Assembly: GCF_027744825.2 (NCBI RefSeq)
Contig: NC_071343.1
Span: 9,694,866-9,758,865, forward strand
Direction of reading: 5' to 3'
From: Synchiropus splendidus
Lineage: Eukaryota; Chordata; Actinopteri; Syngnathiformes; Callionymidae
Length of the DNA stretch: 64,000 nucleotides
The notes beneath the pieces were generated by a model. The model did no database searches. It was not told the DNA's origin and worked only from the letters and a program-made list of their open reading frames with translations. Position 1 is the first letter of the stretch. The number at the start of each line of letters is the position of its first letter. Positions 34,962 through 49,900 of the stretch are shown piece after piece. The position numbers were made by a program, and so were the translations under genes.

Positions 34962-37900
34962 TTTTGTTTTTGTTTGTAGAAAAGTTAATGATGAAATGTT
35001 GCAGTTGCCCATTACAAAAGATGCCAGTTATAAAAGAAAAAAAGAAAATAAAATAAAATGGGCCACACAAAAGTAGGTGCAAATAATTAATAATTAAGTT
35101 ACTATGGTTAGACATGAATAAACTACTTATTCGCCTGTGTATTAGCAGTATATTAACCGGTTATTATTTATTATAAAGTACTGATTATGCCACATTTTAC
35201 CCTGGAATGTTCACCAAAGGTAAACGTGATAACAACATTGTAATTATAGTACATAAGAGTAATTACAACAGCACTTATTATTAACAACAAGCAAGACAGT
35301 CGTCCCTTTATTAATAGGTAATATGTGTTTCCCAACCTACAGTCTAACCCTGTTGGGTTGTGAATTAATGAACTTCATTTTACGTCTTGTTTTCTTTTCT
35401 CCAGACAAATGTCATGACTGCATGCTACATTGACAGACTCCAGACTGATTATTTATATTTTGACCATGTCAGCGTTGCTGACCTGAAAAGCTTCGAGTGC
35501 AACGTCTTTCTTTCTGGACTTTTCATTTAGGAAAATGATTTTGACGCTTTGACAGAGGAACTTTTCCTTCCGTTCCCGTTCATGCCACGTCTCTGTGTGG
35601 CGGTCACCAGTGGGCGACCCCTCCTGTGCCACAGCTGACCCTCCTTCCTAACTCACCATCTGCCGTGCCGTGGACGATGAGAAATTTCTGTGGACCCGGC
35701 GCTGAGAAGTTACTGAGCAGACTGGAAATCTGTTGGAAAAACACAAAAAGAGCAGCTTGAGACGTTTTCACAGAGAACATGAATGTCGTACGCTTCCAAC
35801 TCACTAAATCTGACTTGGAGAGAGCGGACCAAATACTTTCATGTGCCTGTTACTGTCAGTAAGCTAGGTTAGTATCCTGAGGCAACGGGAGGAATTCAAA
35901 TTAAATAGATAAATAAACATCTGTTTCTCAACCAGGTCTCATCTGGCATCCTGAAAAGTCTTTTTTCTCTCTCTCTTGGCTCACAGATGTCTAACACAAC
36001 CTTTCCGAAAGAAAGGATGGTAACAGCTGGTCCTCCTGAGCCCAGAAATTCACCAGTACGGTTTAACTCCTCAACCCAAGGACGTACAACAAAGTAGCAA
36101 ATCGCACGAAGGGGGCATCAAATATTGACCAGGAAGGCGAATCCTGAGATGAAAATTTGATGTCCTCAGGCAACTTTAGAGCAGCTGACGCCAATTACGA
36201 ACAGCTGGAGTGGTTGCGTTCAGTGGACCAATGGAGGCGGCCATCATTAGAGCTGTTGCTTTATAGCCTTTACATTACTACTCAGTATAACTGTGTCTCA
36301 GTTTTACTAAATGAACTGCAGTTCAATACAGCTACTAAAAAGCTCTTTTTCCAGCAATAAAAATATGGTCGTGTCATTTGGTATTTGAGTCACTGAGTTG
36401 AAAGTAGTGTCCAGCCCAGACTCAGAACCTGGCAATGCTCCACAGACATGCCACTGTCTCCCTGCGTGTTTATTCTCGGTCTGCAGAATCGTGTGAGTGA
36501 ACACTATGAAAGAGCTTCCATGACAACGTTTTCTTTGTGTCTAGTCCGAACACTAACAGAGCGAGTGAGCTGCTTTATGTCCGGACATTCCACAAGCTTC
36601 CTGGATGTGTCGTCGTTTATTGTATGGCATAGGAATCTTTGACGCCAAGGAACTTCATTTAGCCGCCTCCTCACAATGACACACGACTCAAGATTCACGG
36701 CGCATTCACAGCGATAAACAGTCCTGAACCGCTGTTCATACAGCTAAATTTACTCCACAGATTGGTCTTGGTTATAGCAACAACCCGTCTTTTCAGCACC
36801 TTAAAAATGGCGTTACAAGTGGAATTGCATATTAAACTAGGTACAGTTGTTCCAACAAATACTTATACGCCGGATCCACCTTTTGCTTAAACCCTCAATT
36901 GTCAATTGACAGTGAGAGAGACCACCAGGCTGCCCACTCCTAAAACTGGCCAAATACACATGGAAATTGCTCTCATCAATTGGCAGAAAAAATGAATAAT
37001 AAAAGTCTCCGAGTGGAAATTTGTTATGATACATATGTGGCATTGGAGGCAGCGCAACACCCATGAGCTTAATACACCATTGCTGGGATGGTTTCTCACA
37101 TTCCTGCTTTCTATTTTTGTTTTGAGTGCTGCATTGTAGAGTCTTTGTGACCCTTTCACATTCATAATTGGACAACATAAAACTGTCGATTATAATATAT
37201 AGAGTAGCTGTAAAGAAAAGAGAGAAAAAAGAACATGTCTGTTAAACACAAACTAAAGAAGTCATATGAACACACCGTGTACTTGAGATCCTCTCTAGAT
37301 GGGAATCCAAAGTATTTCTCAGTGAAGGTTGATCCTGTGAGAAGAAAGTTTGCAATCTTTAAAATCACAGTTCCACAACATTGTAGACAAATACAGCAGA
37401 CAAAAGGTCTCATAAAACTCACTCGGCTGTGAGATTCATGCAAGTAAAATAGTAACAGGTTTTCGCTAAGGTTTTTTTACGGGGTAATAAGGACTGATTT
37501 GTTTGGAGCAGATCCTAAAGCAGGTAGTACAGATGTACAAGTTAATTCGTAGATGTAAAGTTGAAGGTTACAGTGTTGAATATTCCTCACCATGAAGCCG
37601 CCAGTTTGTGATGGGAGCGTCGGCGATGCCACACCTGAATATAGAGCTTGAGAGGAGCAGCAGTGTGGACACAAAACCCCCATAAGCCTGCAGAGAACAA
37701 TAATGTAATTTCAGCAAGAAAAACTATAAACCCTTAAATGACGTTGTTTCTTTAAGCTACCTTTCCGTAAACGCCGACTCTGCTGCCGTCCACAAATGGC
37801 AGTCGCACCAGTCGCCTGCAACATGTAACGCCACATGAGGGTCTGTGTGTTTGGAGACAACGGTGAACAACAACAACTCCAACTGACTCAACAGCGGCGA

Positions 37901-40900
37901 TCTGGTCCTGGACGTCCACCGTGCCCAGTCTCTGGTGGACCTCCTGCAGGATCTTCTGACCCTGGAAGCCGCTACCGCGACCATCCAAACGGGCTACGAT
38001 GACACCCTCCATACTGACCAACACTGACTCCCATCCCAGACTGAAGCGGTCGTTCACCGCCTGACCACCAGGGGCGCTGTCGCTACACAAGGACAAAGAC
38101 ACAAATGATCTAAATATGCTAGCAGTGAAACCTACACAGTGAACAACTCCTAAAATGAAAATACTTCAGTAAAACATACTGCCATAAATCACTGATGCTA
38201 CATACAGAATGAGGAGAAGTGGATATTCTGCCGTCTCTTCAAAATCCACGGGGAACAACAGCTCCATGTGCAGACCTTCAAGACACACAAATAGGGTTAG
38301 AAATGTGAGACTTGTGTACATTCAAAAACATTTTTTTGCTGCTGTCTACCGTCAAGCTCAACTCAAACATCTCACTTTTGTGCGAGTACACAAAAGGCTC
38401 CCACAAATATTGATCCGAAATACCAGCATCTGAAAATATTACATTTGCACCATAATTGGCACCAAACCATAAATGATAAACACATGCTCGACCAGAGAAA
38501 GGCCATGCTGCCCCCTGGTGGAGGGCCCTTGCCCAATAAAGGCCCCATTCCAAATGCTCAGCCTGTGACAAATGGTTGTGTGCATCTTGAGGTTGAATTG
38601 AAGATGTGGTGCTACCTTTGATGTGTCTCGTGGGCACTGGACCCGTGGTGTTGTAGCCTCTCCATAAGAAGCTCTGTCAACCATATTTGCACCTCCTGGT
38701 CATCCACGTTGATGCTGTGCCATTTGCATGGTTTAACACACAGGTGAGTTCAAGAATATGTCTCAGCGACAAGGCTGGCAGAACCATGAGGGTAACCATC
38801 ACCAAGGCCTCTTAGAGGGCGTTGCACGGATTCATAGAACCAGAGTTACTAAGTGTTACCTTGGGTTTGTAGTACAGTACCATAGTGACAGCGGGGGCAG
38901 TTATTCAATCATGAAAGTAGTTTCATGAAATAATAAAATTACTAATCTGTCTCTGCTATTTTACCAAAACAGCTTTTTAAAATGAAAAAATGTGGAATTT
39001 AATTTGTCAACATGTCTCCATGAAATATTTTAGCTTTTCACTATTTCAGATCAGCGGTCAATCGTACATTTTTATGACTTCTAAAAACACTCTGTGGTGA
39101 AACCATACTACCGTAGTTGTTGGCGTGCAGCGTTCTCCTCTCTTTCCTCGGGATTTGTCTGTTGGTCAGAGCTGCATTCAAAGCTCTGTTGTTCTCGAGA
39201 ACCGTGTGGTCTGTTGAAGCACACACGGCATCGGTTTGAAGATCATCACCTGATAGTTTCCGGCTTTATGTGTCTCTTGTTGGCGACAACAACAGCAGCA
39301 CAAAACTCACTCTTCATCTCCGCCAGGGAGTGCACAGTCATCTGAGGGACTCCGGGACCTGAGGAAGCGGATCAGACTTTGTTCACGGATTCTAATTTAA
39401 AAAATACGATTTATTATTGATTCATGTTGAAATAACATAGTGGGCAAGTCTCGAGTGACTGGTTTCAACACAGACTGCAGACATTTTGTTCATGAATGTG
39501 GCGCTAAATGATTCCACAACTTCTCACCTCGGCAGTGCAGCAGCACGTGCTGGTAGTCGGAGCTGATGACAGCGTCGTAGAAGGAACAACGGGACTTGAA
39601 GAGCGAGCAGCTGAGGCAGTCTTGGTGGAGCGGATCCACGGTGGAGATCCTGAGGAGGAGTCACGTTGAAAAGAGAAAGTTCTGAATTAAATTCAGTTGG
39701 AGAACAATTATGTAAAGAATGGACCAAAGAAGTTTATAAATGGTTGCGCACTGAAACTGTAAGTGACAACGATAGAGAAGTCTTTTTTTATTTTTCATTT
39801 TATAAAATGAAATCTTCATGGTCTACAAATCATATCAATACTTGAATTCATTATCATTGCGATGCAATTTCTTTCTGAGCCACAGGAGGCGCTGCGGAGT
39901 GCATATGCATTTAGCTCATTTTATTTTGATCAGGTTTTCATTTGGTTGAAGCTCATGAATTCTTCATCACCTTACACAGACCTGGATCAGTTTTTGGGTC
40001 ACTACCTGACTCCCGCAAATATGCTGATGCCATGCAACTGCATTTACGGACGGGTGGTTGCTAGGCGACAGAGAGTGGCTGACTTTGACGACGGGAAGGC
40101 AGCTGGAGAGGCATGTGAAGACCAGAGATGTCCAGCATGAATCTTCCTACGACACTGCAGGGAATCTGCACAGCAAGTGACCTTGATTCCTTAGGTGAAT
40201 AATAAATAATTGTTTATTTTGATTTTCTAATTATTCACCATCAAGCTGCATAAATGTTTCACTTGTTCTGCAGCAGCTAACTAAGAACCACTGAGCGAGT
40301 TTTAGCTTCTATTTCATTTTGGAAGCCACAGAGTGATGTGTTTTGCCCCGCTGCCAACATGCGAGTTATTGTAGTTAAACCTGGTCAACAGTCTGAGCCA
40401 AAGCTGTCCAGGAGTTAGAGGTCCGAGTCAAGTCCTTACTATCTATGGAGAAAGTCGCAATTGATCTTTCATATCAGTAGCCGATGAAAGTCTCATTTTA
40501 AATGGGCTTTAAAGTCCACATTTAAATAAGAATATTTCAACATCTCACCGGTACAAGTGTCTGTGTGCCGCTCCAGTCGCAGTGCTCATGAAATACCTAC
40601 AAACAAAAGCTCCATCAGATTATCGTCACAACAGAATTATAGCATTAAAGAATGGCCTACAGGTAGTTTGCTCGCTCATCGTAGGCCAGAATCTGGGTCA
40701 CCTCCCAGTTCCCTGAGGTCAGATGTCGCAGGGTGGCATCTTGGCCCTCCCACTGCAGAGAACCACACCGAGACGGAGAGGCGGATTGTAGTGTTAGCAG
40801 TGGCAAGCGAGTGAGGAGGATCGACAGACATGAGTCTCACAGAGGTGGTTTCTTTTCACAGGCACATTTGATTCTTTCTGGATCTTTATGATCATATGTT

Positions 40901-43900
40901 AAAAAAAATCTTTAAATCAAACTCTAATCTGCAGTGGAGCTAAAGACAGGATCTGTTTCGCTACAACAAGACTCGACATCCTGGGAGTGAAGTGAATTAC
41001 TGGACACTGCAGGCAGAGACAGATGAAAACAAGAGTGGAAACAGGCACAGGGAATTGGGCGAACCGAGGAGTGTTTCCAAAAAAAATAAAAGAACTTTGA
41101 AAAGTTTTACTTGGTTGGAGATCATGGTGATGTGGCGGAACGTTCCCATTCTGCTGTGTTTCAATGGCATAGTGATGAAGAAAGAAGTTGCATCCTGGGA
41201 GAACATGGGCTCTTCGTTCTGGACAGGGGAAGACACCACTGAGAAACTGTTCTCACTTTTACTGACTGACCCTGATCTGTGTCAGGTCAACAGCTCACAC
41301 ATTTTGGAATGTGGAACTTTAAATTCTACTCTGAATCTTTACTTTTCATAGTTTTTTTTAAGTTGTTGGCACCTGAATTTCTTTTCAAGTTATGACTTCA
41401 GAAGATGAAATTCCACAATCTCTATTTTATTCTTATTTAGTCAGAAATATGACACTTTAACTCAAATTAAATTGAAATTCACCCATTATTACATTTTGCC
41501 ACAGTATAATTCTGACTTTTTAACCTGATAATTTCAATATTTTGTCATAAACGTTTTTTTTTTTTTTGTTTTTTTTTTCAATTTTAGACATGCAGTATCA
41601 CTGTTTTTTTCTTTTTAGCAACAACGGCAGCGGGATGATGGACAAGTTCGCAGCGCTGGTTTCGGACATTTTTAACCATTATCGTTGTATTTGTTGCTAT
41701 TTTATATTATACTTTATTTTCTTAGCAAAATGTTTTCCATTGTCATCGTTGTTACAGTGTTGATTGTGTTGTGGTAGTAATCTAATAAAATCTAATGTAG
41801 TACACTTTCAATCTCACTTTTATTCTGGTAATTTTGACTTTTCAACCTCGTACTTCAAATTCACAATCCTTACATTTAATAAAGGCAAATGATGAAGCCC
41901 TTCCATATTACGATTGATTTGTATATATTCATTATTTCATCATTTTTATTTCATAATTTTGATATCCCCCTAATAGTTATGATTTTTAGAAATTGAATTC
42001 TCAACTTCTAACTTGTTACCTCCATCAATCACATGTATATAGTATTTAGCTTCAGCTCATTATTTCAACTTTATTTATTTATTTCAGTTATTATTAATGT
42101 TATTGCTCAGAAGCAAATGACATTTTCCATTCAGGAAATGGCTGGTTCTGATTCATGATAGTCAATGGTAGGTCCAGGTGACTCCTGCTGGGCCCCTCAC
42201 CTGACGGTCCAGCCACTTCTCTGAGGTCATCACATGTCTCTGAATCAGAACAGACGAATGGAAAAAAAAATCAGAATTCATTCATAAAATTCTCAAATCC
42301 AGATTTCGAAAGGACATTTCACCTTCACACATGCTTCGCTGATGACATCACACAGCGTCAGGATGGACATGTTTTGGGCTCGATTGACCCACCGCACAGC
42401 CAGGACCTCAGTGGTCACCCACGTCACCATGGTGACGTAGTGTTCGCTGCAGAAGCAGGGGGGGTAAGTGACCGGCCGAGGCAGGAAGGGTGCCACTTTC
42501 AGACTTGCCTCTTTTCCAAGCTGTCAGGGGGTCTCAGCTCTGTGGTCAGGGAGCTTCCATCCAGCGTGACCACATAGAGGCTGACGCTGGGATTGGTCTG
42601 ACCCATCTGGGGAGAAGCAGATCCTTCAGTCAGGAGTGTCGGCAGAACAATCAGCATGTTTCTATTTTTAGACACACACACAAAAAAAACTTGAATAGGA
42701 TTTCTGGAGAAAACAAGTAAATCTGGATGTGTTTTTGCTCAGCGGTGCCTCAGGCAGCTCATTCTTTCAACCCCAAAATAGATCCCATTACTCTTCATGA
42801 CAGGAGAATTCTCCTCACAGGTATGTTGATTCGTCAAAGCACTGATGCAGGAAATATGAGGACACTTCAACTACCTTTTACATCTTGTTTGAACCGACAC
42901 ATTTCGTGTGATGCCCCAGATTTTCACTGAAGTAAACGGAGGCCACTATTCATGAAGAGTTCTGTTTTGCAGTGGACAAAGAGGAAAGGGCCGATTCACG
43001 ATAAGAGCTGCTCTTTTGGTCGCAATAGTTGGCCAGAGAATTGATAGAAAACTATCAATTTTTATCAACAAAAATTTTTATTTTCAACCCAAAACTCAAG
43101 ATTGTGTGCCAAAACTTTTTTTAATAGAAGTTCTGAAGTTCTGCATCTGTCAGACGCTGACACTCCCATTACAGGAATAAATAAATAAATAAAATAAACA
43201 CAAGTCGGACCAGATAACAAAAAAAAAAGAATTGCAAAAATTCAGCAATTTTTTTTTTTTTTAATAATTAATGAATCGCATTTTAATATCTGACACCAGA
43301 ATTATCACATTTAAATTGAATCCGGACACATAAAGATCAGGGTAGACGATTTATTTCCTTTGAAGGATTATAAAAATAAATCTTTTGAATTCCAGTGCCA
43401 GGTTTTAATTTTCAATATATAATATTAAATAACATTTTTGATCTTTGTCTCATTTTTTTTTTCCTGTTAATCTCATATTTCCATTTATCCACCATTTCAC
43501 AAAGCAAAGTCATGAGATAAAAGGCTTCAAGTGAACGTTTTATTGTGGTTTTCCATGTCTAACCCTGTTTATCATTCAAGTGTTTTATAATACCATCACC
43601 GTCTCTGTCCATGAATGAAGATCATGCTGCGGGCATTTTGCCACAGTGACAAATGTCATACAGAGGATGGATGAGCAGATTACAACTGCCGAGAGTTCTC
43701 GCTCAGAAACGCTGTCCAAGGTGCTGAACGGCAAAGCCTTGAGTTCCATTGGACTGATTCATTTTTGTGTTGCACTAGTCTCTTTATGACAAGAGACAAG
43801 TTTATTATTAGTTTATATTGCCAACTTTCTCCCTCTATAATAACACATCTCCAGCCCACGAAATCCCCTATTTCTAACTCTGTCTTCCTTAATCCTGCCT

Positions 43901-46900
43901 GCAGGGCTTGTTACAGATGTTCATTAAACTGAGTACATGAACGTTCTTGATTCTCTGGTCTGCGTACCTGAGATTAGTAAGTCCTACCTTTGGGTAAGGG
44001 TATTCCGACCCCCTTGGATAGAGGGTGCCGGTGAACCGAGGCAGGAACATCTTGGGTACATCGGTGTCATTGACAGTGAGGTAGGCCAGTCTGGTGCCGT
44101 CAGGTGACCACCAGTGAGCCACCTGTGTGTGGAGAACTTCCTCTGGAGAGAAGACCAGAGAGTCAGTTGAGGTGGGTGATACACATTTGAGCATCTCTCA
44201 CCTTCATACAGCCAGTCAGTGATGCCGTTGAAGACAGTTCCTTCCTGTCCGGAGGACGTCAGTCTCCACGAGCTGCTCTGGACGTCCACTTGGTAGTATA
44301 TGTTGTTTTCAAAAATGTACAGCTGCGGCAACAAAAACTGTCATTTGTATTGGTGTCGATCACGCAAAGTGATGTTGGGAAACAACAGAAGACAATACAA
44401 GCAGCCTTGATCAGCTCATGAGGCCTCGGGAAGCAGTCTCCTCAATTTTAGAGCCAACTCTCTACTGTAAGTTATTTGGCCTCAAACAACTATTGCAATG
44501 AAATCTCACATAATTTCTAAACCAAGAGCGCCACCATCTGAGCTCTGAAAATGAGGACACTGTTTCATGAAGCCTTACCAACCCATCACTATAAACAGTA
44601 ACTCTTGTATTTATTATTTTCATTTATTTTAATGAGGCTTAACCTTGTGGGGTCTGGCAAAAAAAAAAGCCCCACAAAGGCAAAAGGGTCCCACAAGAGA
44701 GTGTCCTCCCCAAAATTGAAACTTACTATGACACACACACACACATGCACACACTATACAAAAATCACAGAAAGAGTAACTTTTCTAACTGAATCAGTTA
44801 TTATTTTACAATAGTTATCGCTTGATGATGACACATTTTTGCTTGCAGCACTCTCCTAGAACTGAAGAAAAAGAAGCTTCTCCTCTCCTGAGCAGCACCA
44901 TCATCTCCTCCGCTCATCTTTGATTTGACTTTGAAACATTTTTCACCTCGTGTTTTTCCCCCACAACGTTCAGATATACAGTACAATCATTTTATTTTTA
45001 TACTTTCAAAGATTCACCTTTTTTTGCTTTGACTTTTCACTCATTGTGTTTATTCCTCTTCCAATAACAATAGAACAGTAGATCTGACCACTGCTTGAAA
45101 CCAGATCTTCATATTGCCATTCAGACCAAGCCATTAAAGGGAACTGTGTGGTTGGTTCATTTCCCTTTATTTTGGCAGCCGCTTCCCCTCAAATCGCCTC
45201 CAAGATCACGGTCTCCCAGCTTCGAGTTCTACTGTTATGACTGTTCAGATTTTAGTGGCGACTGTAGTAAGATGATGCAAGTGGAGCTAGTGTACCCTGA
45301 GACCAGAGTCTACATAGACCAGTCCGCAACACAAATACAGAAGCATAAATCTAGTAGCCATTCAAACACACATGTATTTCTTACTGAAAAAGAAACAGTG
45401 GGCTTTTTTTTCCAATAAATCAAGAAGTCAAGAAGAAACACAATAGTAACTTGTTCTATATTCAGTTTAGTGTCGCCCACCTCACTGGACTCGGTCGCCT
45501 CAACAACAAGGATGTGTGGGAGATCTATGTCTAACTTCTCATTCACAATCGTTGTCTATTCAAATAACTATGTTGTTCTCATTCTAAGAGCAAGAGATTT
45601 TGCAGCAAGTAAAACTGCCTGGTTTGGACTTGATCTGAGAGCAGCTGAACCCGTGGGTCCACCTACCTGGGAGCTGTTGACAGAAACATGACAGTCCTGC
45701 TGTTCTGAGCCTTTCAGAGCAGCCATATGTTTCAATTACAAAGAATTTAAATAATTCTGACTTCAGTGGAGGAAAAACTTGAAAGAATTTATCACAAGCG
45801 GAGCCTCAAAGACTTAAAGAATATCATGCAGACATTGTAACTTCTTCAAATCAGTGGTGGAAACTATAAAACGGAGAAGTCTGGAAACTGTCATTGCCAA
45901 CTATTATTTGAATTTTGTTCACTTAATGATTCACATCGGAGGGAATCGTGATGAAACTGAATTTCACATCCGTCTTAGGAGAGCATGTGAGACAACTGCT
46001 CGGGCCAATTTGTAACATAACACATCTTTCACAAGAATTTTTTTTTTCTCTTTGCTTCATTAAGACACTCACCAGCTGCTGACCTCGAACGCCCCACGAG
46101 GCAAACTGCAGAACAGAGTCGGACACCTCGGGGGGATTCAGCTCCAGCACTTCCCTGTGGTACACGGAAATGTCTCACACCAGACAGAGGGATATTTTTC
46201 TGGTGTATCAGCCAAAAGTGTCTCAGTAGAGTCAGGAAGGGCAGGTGGAAGAGGAGCTCAGTCTTCAGGAGGTTCAAAATGCTGCTATAGCTTGTAGCGT
46301 TTTTTCACAAGGACACACACACTCAATTTCAAGTCTGAGCATCTTAAGAGACTTTTCGAGTGATTTTATGTGATGCAGTTTATGTTTTTGTGATCTAATA
46401 AGTGTGCAAAAATGGTGGGAAAATATGCAGGCATCAGGTTCAAACAACGGAAAAATTAAAAACTACAAATAAATCACAATAAGTACAGTAAGAAGTACAG
46501 TAAAGAAAATCAGATAAAGGAAATAAAATAATAATAATATTAAGAATAAAAATAATAAATCCCGTCTGACAAAAATATTCTGAGCATATAATAAGAACCA
46601 GCATAAAGATTTAAATTGTCAGAACAGTAGTGGTTGAGAGGAAAAACAAAGAGTTTGAGCCTTAAAAAAAGTGTTGCTTGAACAAAAGAAAAGTTCAGAA
46701 AGTAAAGTGAAGGTAAACTCAAGCCAAAAACCTACTGAAATGTTAAAATGATTTTCATCCAGTCACCATACACATGCTTTGACATATCTCAGATCCAGAA
46801 GGTGGGTCACAATTTCATTCAGTCCACCATCTTTCTGGAAAGCCGCGTACCTCGTGTACAAGTTGTAGATCAGATACGATGCCAGGAAGGAGTGTTGGTA

Positions 46901-49900
46901 GATCTGTGGAGGTCAAAAACCACAGAGTCAAAAACACTCCACAACTTCATGCTATTCATGTCATTGGTTCAGTCATCACAATTGAACTGAATTGATCTCA
47001 AGTGTGTTTTGACTCTCATTGTTGTGAATAGACAAATAGAGGCTGACTTGCTGTGGCAACAGATGATAGAAAAAGAAGTTTTAGCCACCCATAAGGGTTT
47101 ATTACGAACCGTGAAATATCAAACTAAAGTTGCTTGAACCAACAGCAGCCGTGAGGCGCAGCAGTAGGAACCGCAGTAGATCATAAATTAAGATTTCCCA
47201 GCTCCAGAAGGGAACCACTATTAGATTTTAATACTATTTAATGGCATTTTTAGCTACATGCATCGCTCTGCTGCAGCGAGTCCCCCTCCGTGATGTGATG
47301 AATTGACCTCATAATATCCAGCTCTCACTTCATGATTCATTGAGATCCTGATTTGATAGCAGCATGCTAATCAGCTGGAATATTAGCGTAACAATATTAC
47401 AGCAATCTAAACCCGCAGCGTTGCGACGCGTGCCGCAGAGTTATTCCATTCCACCGAAGGAGAGGATCATTTAAGCACGTCGCAGTCTGATGGACTCTGC
47501 AGCGAGCCATCGTTCCTGATATTGACTTTTCAAAGGTAAAGAGAATTCTGCAGGAGAGAAAAATGGAGAGAGAGAGAGAGAGCCGTCCGGATTCATTTTT
47601 CACTCCTTTAGAGACGTCAGTGGCGTTCGGCAGACGCTTGTCTTGGGTGGCGCTGCTGTGATGCCTTCTTTATGAAGCTGTCAGCCTCTGGTGACACATC
47701 AATAGATGATGTTCACCCATTTAAAGGGCAGCCGCAGGGTTTCAGACAGAGAGGAGGTTGTTGGTGAACCGCCAAATAACAGAGGGGATTTTAGACAAAC
47801 AACGGCATTAAATGGTCCTGAAAACTCAAAAGCGACGGGGTGATCAAATATACAACCAAGAAGCCATTAGGACATTACTAAATCCTATCCAAATTTTGAT
47901 TTTTTGTTATTTTTATATTTATTTTTTAACTCAATATGGCAGTTGCATTCTGCCACCTGGCAGTCGCGCTTACACAAGACACACACTGAGTGCAGGAGAA
48001 CACTGTGGCGCTCATCTGCCTCTCTTTCTTCACCGACTGATCCAAATGGTAATCCAGATTTAATCCGGAAAGAAAATTTATTTCAGACTGGCACATCTGT
48101 TTTATTTTTTTGTTTTTTTGTTTTTGAGTAGTTTATACAAGACAGAGCGATAATTCCAAATGATCACGACCTCCTGGGCAGAGACAAAAATGAAGAACAT
48201 TTTGAATTACTGGCTGTCACGAAAACATTAGTGAAAACAACAGGTTGAAGAAATTAAGAAAAACCAAAAAATATTGGAAACATGCACTTATAATACCCTT
48301 CAGAACTGCTCCACCATTGAGAAATGTATCATGATGTGTTTTGTTTTTTAGGGCATTCTGTTTTCCCTCCCCCTCTGCTCTCTCGGAGCAGATAGCGACG
48401 AAATAAGAGCACTGTGAAAATCCTGAGGCTTTGTCCTTTGACCAATCCGATTTTCATGTTTCTAAAGTCAACGATTTGCGCAGGGTGGAAATGAGTAACT
48501 TTGCCCTGCTCCACTGCAACTCCGTTTCATTAGAAGTCAATGGAGCTGAACACCAGGTTTGGCTGCACTTAATCGAATGTCACATAAATTCTGAGAGTGA
48601 TTTTTTTTTTTTCTAAGCACACCATACAAGACAGGACAAGTGCAACTACACTCCTGGTGATTTTCATGTTTCTATACAACACTGTTTGGTCACAGTCGTC
48701 ACATGAAAAACAAAAAAATTGAGTTGTCTCTGAGGAGAATTCACACTCCGATAAAACCGCTCATCTTTTTTCAACCAAGACCGCTATGTTCTGAGCACAG
48801 AAAATCAGGACACTGTTTCATGAAGCTTCAGCTGCCCACCACTAATCCACCAATAGTGGCACACGCCTGCCGTCAGTCAACACGACTCGCTGTAGTCAAG
48901 CCTCCAGATCTCCAGAGCTTTGTGTCAGACTCTACGCACTTCTGGCTTCTCTGTTTATCCCTTGTACACTTGATCATATTTGCCACATTTATGATGTTTT
49001 TGACTTTGTCTCCTTCCTCTGCCACATGTGTGTGTTGTCCACTCAGTCTTGATGTTTTATTTCCAAGTTGTTCATGCGTGTTTTCCTTTCATTGTCTCCC
49101 TGTGTGTTTCATGATTATTTATTAGTTCAGTTTCTTGTACTTACTATGTACAATGTTCATTTCTGCTGCAGGTTTTTGGTTCTATTTGGGTGCGTTGTTC
49201 ACTGCTGGGTGACACATTTGGTTCTCCTTATTTGTGTTTGGGCGTTTTAATAAACTGACAACAGTAAATCTGTCGACTGTGGGGGCAAAAAAATACCTGT
49301 ATATAAAAATAAAGTGTGTCTTTCTGTCTCCAGCCAACAAGAGCATTCAGGTTCCACTTACCTCTACTACTATCATGCTAAAGTTGAAGTGAAGAATAAT
49401 ATAAATTTCCTACAAACTTGATCCAATAAAGATGATATTCCGATGTATTATGACAAAATGAGTCTATAAGAAGTGACCACGATCATCTGTGGCCACCTCA
49501 CAATGTGAAGTGGTATTAGAGGAAGACTTTCTTGACTCTTGACTCTCTTGCAATCTGATGTTCACAATAAAGGATCGGTGGATCAGTTTTTATAAACCAT
49601 TGCTGCAAGAGTGAACAACCAGTGTTTGACCTGCCTGCATCTCCAACACACTGGGCTCTTTAATTGGGCGCATTAATGAGGCGAAAGTGGCTCTGAGGGA
49701 TGAGAGGAAGTCGAGGCGCTGCAATAAGGAAAAGCAGAAATACCCAGGGCACCTCTGACTCGGCGGGGAGACGACGCGAGGAGGCGGCAGATGATGATGA
49801 ATACATCAGACGGGCGGAGACAGTGGTGTGGGCCGAGGCCATTACTCTCCATAGATGTGAGCTGTCATTTTGATGATGAGCACATCTGCTCCGTCAATCT

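Larger units (their letters stand above)
44323..46072 (-). other. Intron of gene B with two repeats
   Basis: Contains foldback repeat F at 44415-44580 and the GGTTAAGCC / CCCCACAAGG repeat with a CA run at 44630-44755. The rest is unique. Confidence 0.55.

Noticed and set aside
34855..35115. Tyr-Ile repeat frames here and at 57068-57454
   Set aside because: Translations of AT dinucleotide repeats.
48703..49125. 140-codon plus-strand frame
   Set aside because: Intronic, begins within a repeat F copy, and has no recognised domain.
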